Below are positions 6,064-9,253 of a DNA stretch of 9,253 nt, one piece after another (position 1 is the first letter of the stretch; each line of letters opens with the position of its first letter). This DNA comes from an uncultured Clostridia bacterium. GTDB taxonomy: Bacteria; Bacillota; Clostridia; Oscillospirales; Ruminococcaceae. The notes beneath the pieces were generated by a model. The model saw only the letters and a program-made list of their open reading frames with translations. It searched no databases and had not been told where the DNA came from. The position numbers were made by a program, and so were the translations under genes. The stretch covers positions 1-9,253 of the forward strand of contig CAMWNQ010000063.1 of NCBI GenBank assembly GCA_947175655.1. The letters are read 5' to 3'.

Positions 6064-8882
6064 AAGATAAAATTGTTATAAAAGGTGCAAGAGAGCATAA
6101 TCTTAAAAATATTGATATTGAACTTCCAAGAGATAAATTTATTGTTATGACTGGACTTTCCGGTTCTGGAAAGTCTTCACTGGCTTTTGATACAATATAT
6201 GCAGATGGTCAGAGAAGATATATTGAAAGTTTATCATCATATGCAAGAATGTTTCTGGGACAAATGGAAAAACCCGATGTTGATAGTATAGAGGGACTTT
6301 CCCCTGCAATATCCATAGACCAAAAGACCACTTCAAAAAATCCACGTTCAACTGTCGGAACAGTTACGGAAATATATGATTATATGCGTTTGTTATATGC
6401 AAGAATAGGAACTCCGCATTGTCCTGTCTGTGGACGTGAAATATCTCAGCAGAGTATTGACCAGATTGTTGATAAAATTATGAATCTTGAAAAAGGCACT
6501 AAAATACAGCTTCTTGCACCAATCGTGAGAGGAAGAAAAGGTCAGTATGCAAAAGAAATTGAACAGGCTAAAAAAAGTGGCTATGTAAGAGTAAGAGTGG
6601 ATAATATAATATATGATCTATCAGAGGAAATAAAACTTGATAAAAATAAAAAACATAATATTGAAATTATTGTTGACCGTCTTGTTATAAAAGAAGGTAT
6701 TGAATCACGACTCACTGATAGTCTTGAAACTGTATTTTCACTTTCAAACGGAATTGTAGCTGTCGATATTATAGGCAGTGAAGAACTTCTTTTTTCTCAG
6801 AATTATTCCTGTCCAGAACATGATATAAGCATCGAGGAACTTTCACCACGTATGTTTTCATTCAATAATCCCTTTGGAGCTTGTCCCCATTGTACAGGCC
6901 TTGGAGTTTTCCAGCATATCGACCCTGATATTATAGTTCCAAATAAAAGCCTTTCTATAAACGAGGGAGCTATAAAAGCTACTGGATGGAATACTCTTGG
7001 AAAAGATTCCATTGCAATGATGTATTATAATGCAATAGCTGAAGAGTTTAAAATAAGTCTTGATACTCCTTTTAAGGACATTCCGGAAAATATTCAGAAT
7101 GTTTTTCTTTATGGTACAGATAAAAAACTTGAAATTAAAATTCTGGATTCTTTCGGTGGAGGTGTAAGATATGGCACTTTTGAGGGTGTTATAAATAATC
7201 TTAAAAGAAGATACAAGGATACTAACAGCACATATGCAAAAACAGAAATAGAATCATATATGAATGAAACGGAATGCACAGAATGCAAAGGAAAAAGACT
7301 CAAACCTGAAAGCCTTGCAGTAACTGTCGGAGATAAAAATATATATGAACTTACACAACTTTCTGTATCTGAATGTCTCGAATTTTTTGAAAACCTGAAA
7401 TTAAATGAAATGCAGTCAATGATTGGTGACAGAATTATAAAAGAGATAAAAGAAAGATTGGGATTTCTTAAAAATGTAGGACTTGAATATCTTTCTCTTT
7501 CACGTTCTTCAGGAACTCTTTCAGGCGGTGAAAGTCAGAGAATAAGACTTGCTACACAAATAGGTGCATCGCTTACGGGAGTTTTATATATACTTGATGA
7601 ACCAAGTATCGGACTTCATCAACGTGATAATGACAAACTTATTGATACCCTGAAAAAATTAAGGGATTTGGGAAATACCCTTATAGTTGTTGAACATGAT
7701 GATGACACTATGCTTGCATCTGATTATATTGTCGATATAGGACCAGAAGCGGGTGTAAATGGTGGAAATATAGTATTTGCCGGAACTGTTGAAAATCTTA
7801 TGAAAGATGAAAAATCAATTACTGGACTTTATCTTTCAGGACGTAAAAAAATACCCGTTCCATCCGAAAGACGTGCAGGAAACGGATTGTATTTAACAGT
7901 AAAAGGTGCATCAGAGCATAATCTTAAAAGTATAGATGTCAATATACCTTTAGGGAAATTTGTATGTGTTACTGGTGTATCAGGTTCAGGGAAATCCTCT
8001 CTTGTAAATGAGATTATATATAAACATCTTGCTGGAGAACTTAACCGTGCCAAAATTAAAAGTGGTAAATTTGATGAAATTATCGGCATTGAACATCTTG
8101 ATAAGGTAATAAATATAGACCAATCCCCTATAGGTCGCACTCCACGTTCGAATCCGGCTACCTATACAGGCGTTTTTACGGATATCCGTGAACTTTTTTC
8201 AAAAACTGTAAGTGCAAAGGCAAAAGGATATACAAGCGGAAGATTTTCATTTAATATAAAGGGTGGAAGATGTGAATCCTGCGAAGGTGACGGCATTATT
8301 AAAATAGAAATGCATTTTCTTCCTGATATTTATGTTCCCTGTGAAGTCTGCAAGGGAAAACGCTATAACAGAGAAACTCTTGAAATAAAATACAAAGGTA
8401 AGTCCATTTATGACATACTTGAAATGTCTGTAGATGAAGGTGTACTGTTTTTTGAACATATTCCAAAAATCTACAGAAAACTTAAAACACTTCAGGAAGT
8501 AGGACTTGGATATATAAAAATTGGTCAGCCTGCAACAACTCTTTCAGGCGGTGAAGCACAGCGTGTAAAACTTGCAACCGAACTTTCAAAACGTTCTACC
8601 GGAAAAACCATATATATACTTGATGAGCCTACAACCGGTCTTCATACTGCCGATGTCCACAAACTTATTGACGTACTTCAAAAACTTACTGATAGCGGAA
8701 ATACTGTTCTTGTCATAGAACATAATTTAAATATGATAAAAGTTGCAGATTATATAATTGATTTAGGTCCTGAAGGTGGTGACGGCGGAGGTCAGGTTGT
8801 TATATGTGGCACTCCGGAAGAAGTTTCAAAATGTGATAAGTCATATACAGGAAAATATCTTAAACAATATCTTAATCCTTAA
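6060..8882 (+). CDS. uvrA: Excinuclease ABC subunit A
   Basis: This 940-residue protein is the dimeric damage-recognition ATPase of nucleotide excision repair. It has two ABC nucleotide-binding halves. The first has Walker A GLSGSGKS (32-39), signature LSGGE (487-491) and Walker B with Asp513-Glu514. The second has Walker A GVSGSGKS (639-646), signature LSGGE (828-832) and Walker B with Asp855-Glu856. Metal sites are visible as a C121/C124 pair with C406/C409, a finger C251-x2-H254 with C275/C278, and the DNA-contacting finger C738/C741 with C761/C764, whose 19-residue loop matches Escherichia coli spacing. His254 replaces a cysteine present in the E. coli protein. Length and order are normal. 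The ATG overlaps the preceding TGA as ATGA, with GGAG at 6051-6054. No hairpin terminator follows; the end runs 11 bases into the convergent thioesterase gene. Confidence 0.98.
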   Translation: MKDKIVIKGAREHNLKNIDIELPRDKFIVMTGLSGSGKSSLAFDTIYADGQRRYIESLSSYARMFLGQMEKPDVDSIEGLSPAISIDQKTTSKNPRSTVGTVTEIYDYMRLLYARIGTPHCPVCGREISQQSIDQIVDKIMNLEKGTKIQLLAPIVRGRKGQYAKEIEQAKKSGYVRVRVDNIIYDLSEEIKLDKNKKHNIEIIVDRLVIKEGIESRLTDSLETVFSLSNGIVAVDIIGSEELLFSQNYSCPEHDISIEELSPRMFSFNNPFGACPHCTGLGVFQHIDPDIIVPNKSLSINEGAIKATGWNTLGKDSIAMMYYNAIAEEFKISLDTPFKDIPENIQNVFLYGTDKKLEIKILDSFGGGVRYGTFEGVINNLKRRYKDTNSTYAKTEIESYMNETECTECKGKRLKPESLAVTVGDKNIYELTQLSVSECLEFFENLKLNEMQSMIGDRIIKEIKERLGFLKNVGLEYLSLSRSSGTLSGGESQRIRLATQIGASLTGVLYILDEPSIGLHQRDNDKLIDTLKKLRDLGNTLIVVEHDDDTMLASDYIVDIGPEAGVNGGNIVFAGTVENLMKDEKSITGLYLSGRKKIPVPSERRAGNGLYLTVKGASEHNLKSIDVNIPLGKFVCVTGVSGSGKSSLVNEIIYKHLAGELNRAKIKSGKFDEIIGIEHLDKVINIDQSPIGRTPRSNPATYTGVFTDIRELFSKTVSAKAKGYTSGRFSFNIKGGRCESCEGDGIIKIEMHFLPDIYVPCEVCKGKRYNRETLEIKYKGKSIYDILEMSVDEGVLFFEHIPKIYRKLKTLQEVGLGYIKIGQPATTLSGGEAQRVKLATELSKRSTGKTIYILDEPTTGLHTADVHKLIDVLQKLTDSGNTVLVIEHNLNMIKVADYIIDLGPEGGDGGGQVVICGTPEEVSKCDKSYTGKYLKQYLNP

Positions 8883-9253
8883 CTTCATATCCTGTATAAT
8901 TATGAAATATATCATATATTTCCGGATATTTTGACTTTGTTCTTATAGGTTTCATATTCATATCAGTAAAGCAATGTGATGTTTTCCCTTCTACGCATAG
9001 TTTTCCGGAGTCAAGACTTATTATTTTATAACTTATTTCAAGTCTTGCTCCGTTAAATTTTTCTATTTTAGGATATACCGCAAATGCTTCATCAAAAACA
9101 AGAGGAGAGATATAGTGACATTCAACTGATATGACTGGAACCATTACATCAAATGCCTCGATATCTTTAAACGCAAGACCTGCCTCCTGTAAAAAATGTA
9201 CTCTTGACTCTTCAAACATACGGATATAATTTGAATGATGTACTACCTTCATT
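8872..9253 (-). CDS. YbgC/4-hydroxybenzoyl-CoA-type acyl-CoA thioesterase, 5' end missing
   Basis: At least 126 residues of a hotdog-fold thioesterase are present, running off the right edge. These cytoplasmic enzymes hydrolyse acyl-CoA thioesters; the substrate cannot be told from sequence. The family signature VVHHSNYIRMFEESRVHFL is at the start of the visible part, followed by a MVPVISVECHYISPLVFDE strand region and HCFTDMNMKPIRTKSKYP near the end. In relatives, about 10-20 residues precede VVHHSNY, including the Asp-x-x-Gly active-site aspartate. The ATG visible at 9250-9252 is therefore most likely an internal methionine, and the real start and catalytic Asp lie beyond the window. The stop (8872-8874) lies inside the last codons of uvrA, giving an 11-base tail-to-tail overlap. 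Its promoter is outside the window. Confidence 0.88.
   Translation of the reverse strand, partial: MKVVHHSNYIRMFEESRVHFLQEAGLAFKDIEAFDVMVPVISVECHYISPLVFDEAFAVYPKIEKFNGARLEISYKIISLDSGKLCVEGKTSHCFTDMNMKPIRTKSKYPEIYDIFHNYTGYEVKD
8904..8922. repeat. AT-rich perfect palindrome near the uvrA/thioesterase junction
   Basis: GAAATATAT (8904-8912) and ATATATTTC (8914-8922) are perfect inverted arms around one central C, inside the last codons of the thioesterase gene and 22 bases after the uvrA stop. There is no following T run on either strand and only two G-C pairs, so it is at best a weak terminator. It may simply reflect AT-rich coding sequence. Confidence 0.35.

Noticed and set aside
7829..8140. 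Minus-strand open frame of about 103 codons inside uvrA
   Set aside because: Antisense to the second Walker A region of uvrA, with no family resemblance and no ribosome binding site.
9250..9252. ATG near the right edge as the true thioesterase start
   Set aside because: It lies inside the conserved VVHHSNY region, family members have a further stretch with the catalytic Asp before it, and the frame reaches the window edge.

Overview
The window is AT-rich bacterial DNA that looks like a spore-forming, low-GC Firmicute of the class Clostridia. Ruminococcaceae/Oscillospiraceae is a plausible home, but this is inferred from style only. The pointers are strong AAGGAG-type ribosome binding sites, A/T-ending codons, a Bacillus/Clostridium-type methionyl-tRNA synthetase, and a small acid-soluble spore protein gene (about 3197-3376, minus strand). 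All inner genes are intact. The right edge cuts a gene. The left edge is not genome: bases 1-92 are Illumina flow-cell, P5, index and Nextera/Tn5 mosaic-end sequence left on the contig, so real DNA starts at about 93.

Left part (93-3123, plus strand). A TIGR01212-type radical SAM protein (YhcC/YtqA family, probably tRNA modification) is followed by metG. A close-to-consensus sigma-A promoter lies across the stop codon of the first gene, so metG has its own short-leader transcript. Both genes concern tRNA.

Middle (3124-3577). A hairpin terminator lies between the convergent ends of metG and a 59-residue alpha/beta-type spore DNA-binding protein on the minus strand. Upstream of the spore gene, a 201-bp divergent region carries a sigma-G-like -10 element facing left, an extended -10 sigma-A promoter facing right, and two short inverted repeats that could be operators.

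Right part (3578-8882, plus strand). A tightly packed nucleotide-excision-repair operon runs uvrB, a membrane-anchored DUF2726 protein with a nuclease-like fold, then uvrA. The junctions overlap by 1 and 4 bases, so translation is probably coupled. UvrA and UvrB recognise bulky lesions and load UvrB; uvrC is not in the window. The DUF2726 gene between them is the least understood element here and the best candidate for new biology: a possible membrane-tethered, nuclease-like partner of UvrAB. uvrA ends 11 bases inside the tail of a convergent, edge-truncated hotdog-fold acyl-CoA thioesterase gene (8872-9253, minus strand).

I found no CRISPR array, transposon, tRNA, rRNA, phage gene or toxin-antitoxin pair. 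Apart from the DUF2726 insertion, this is a housekeeping region.
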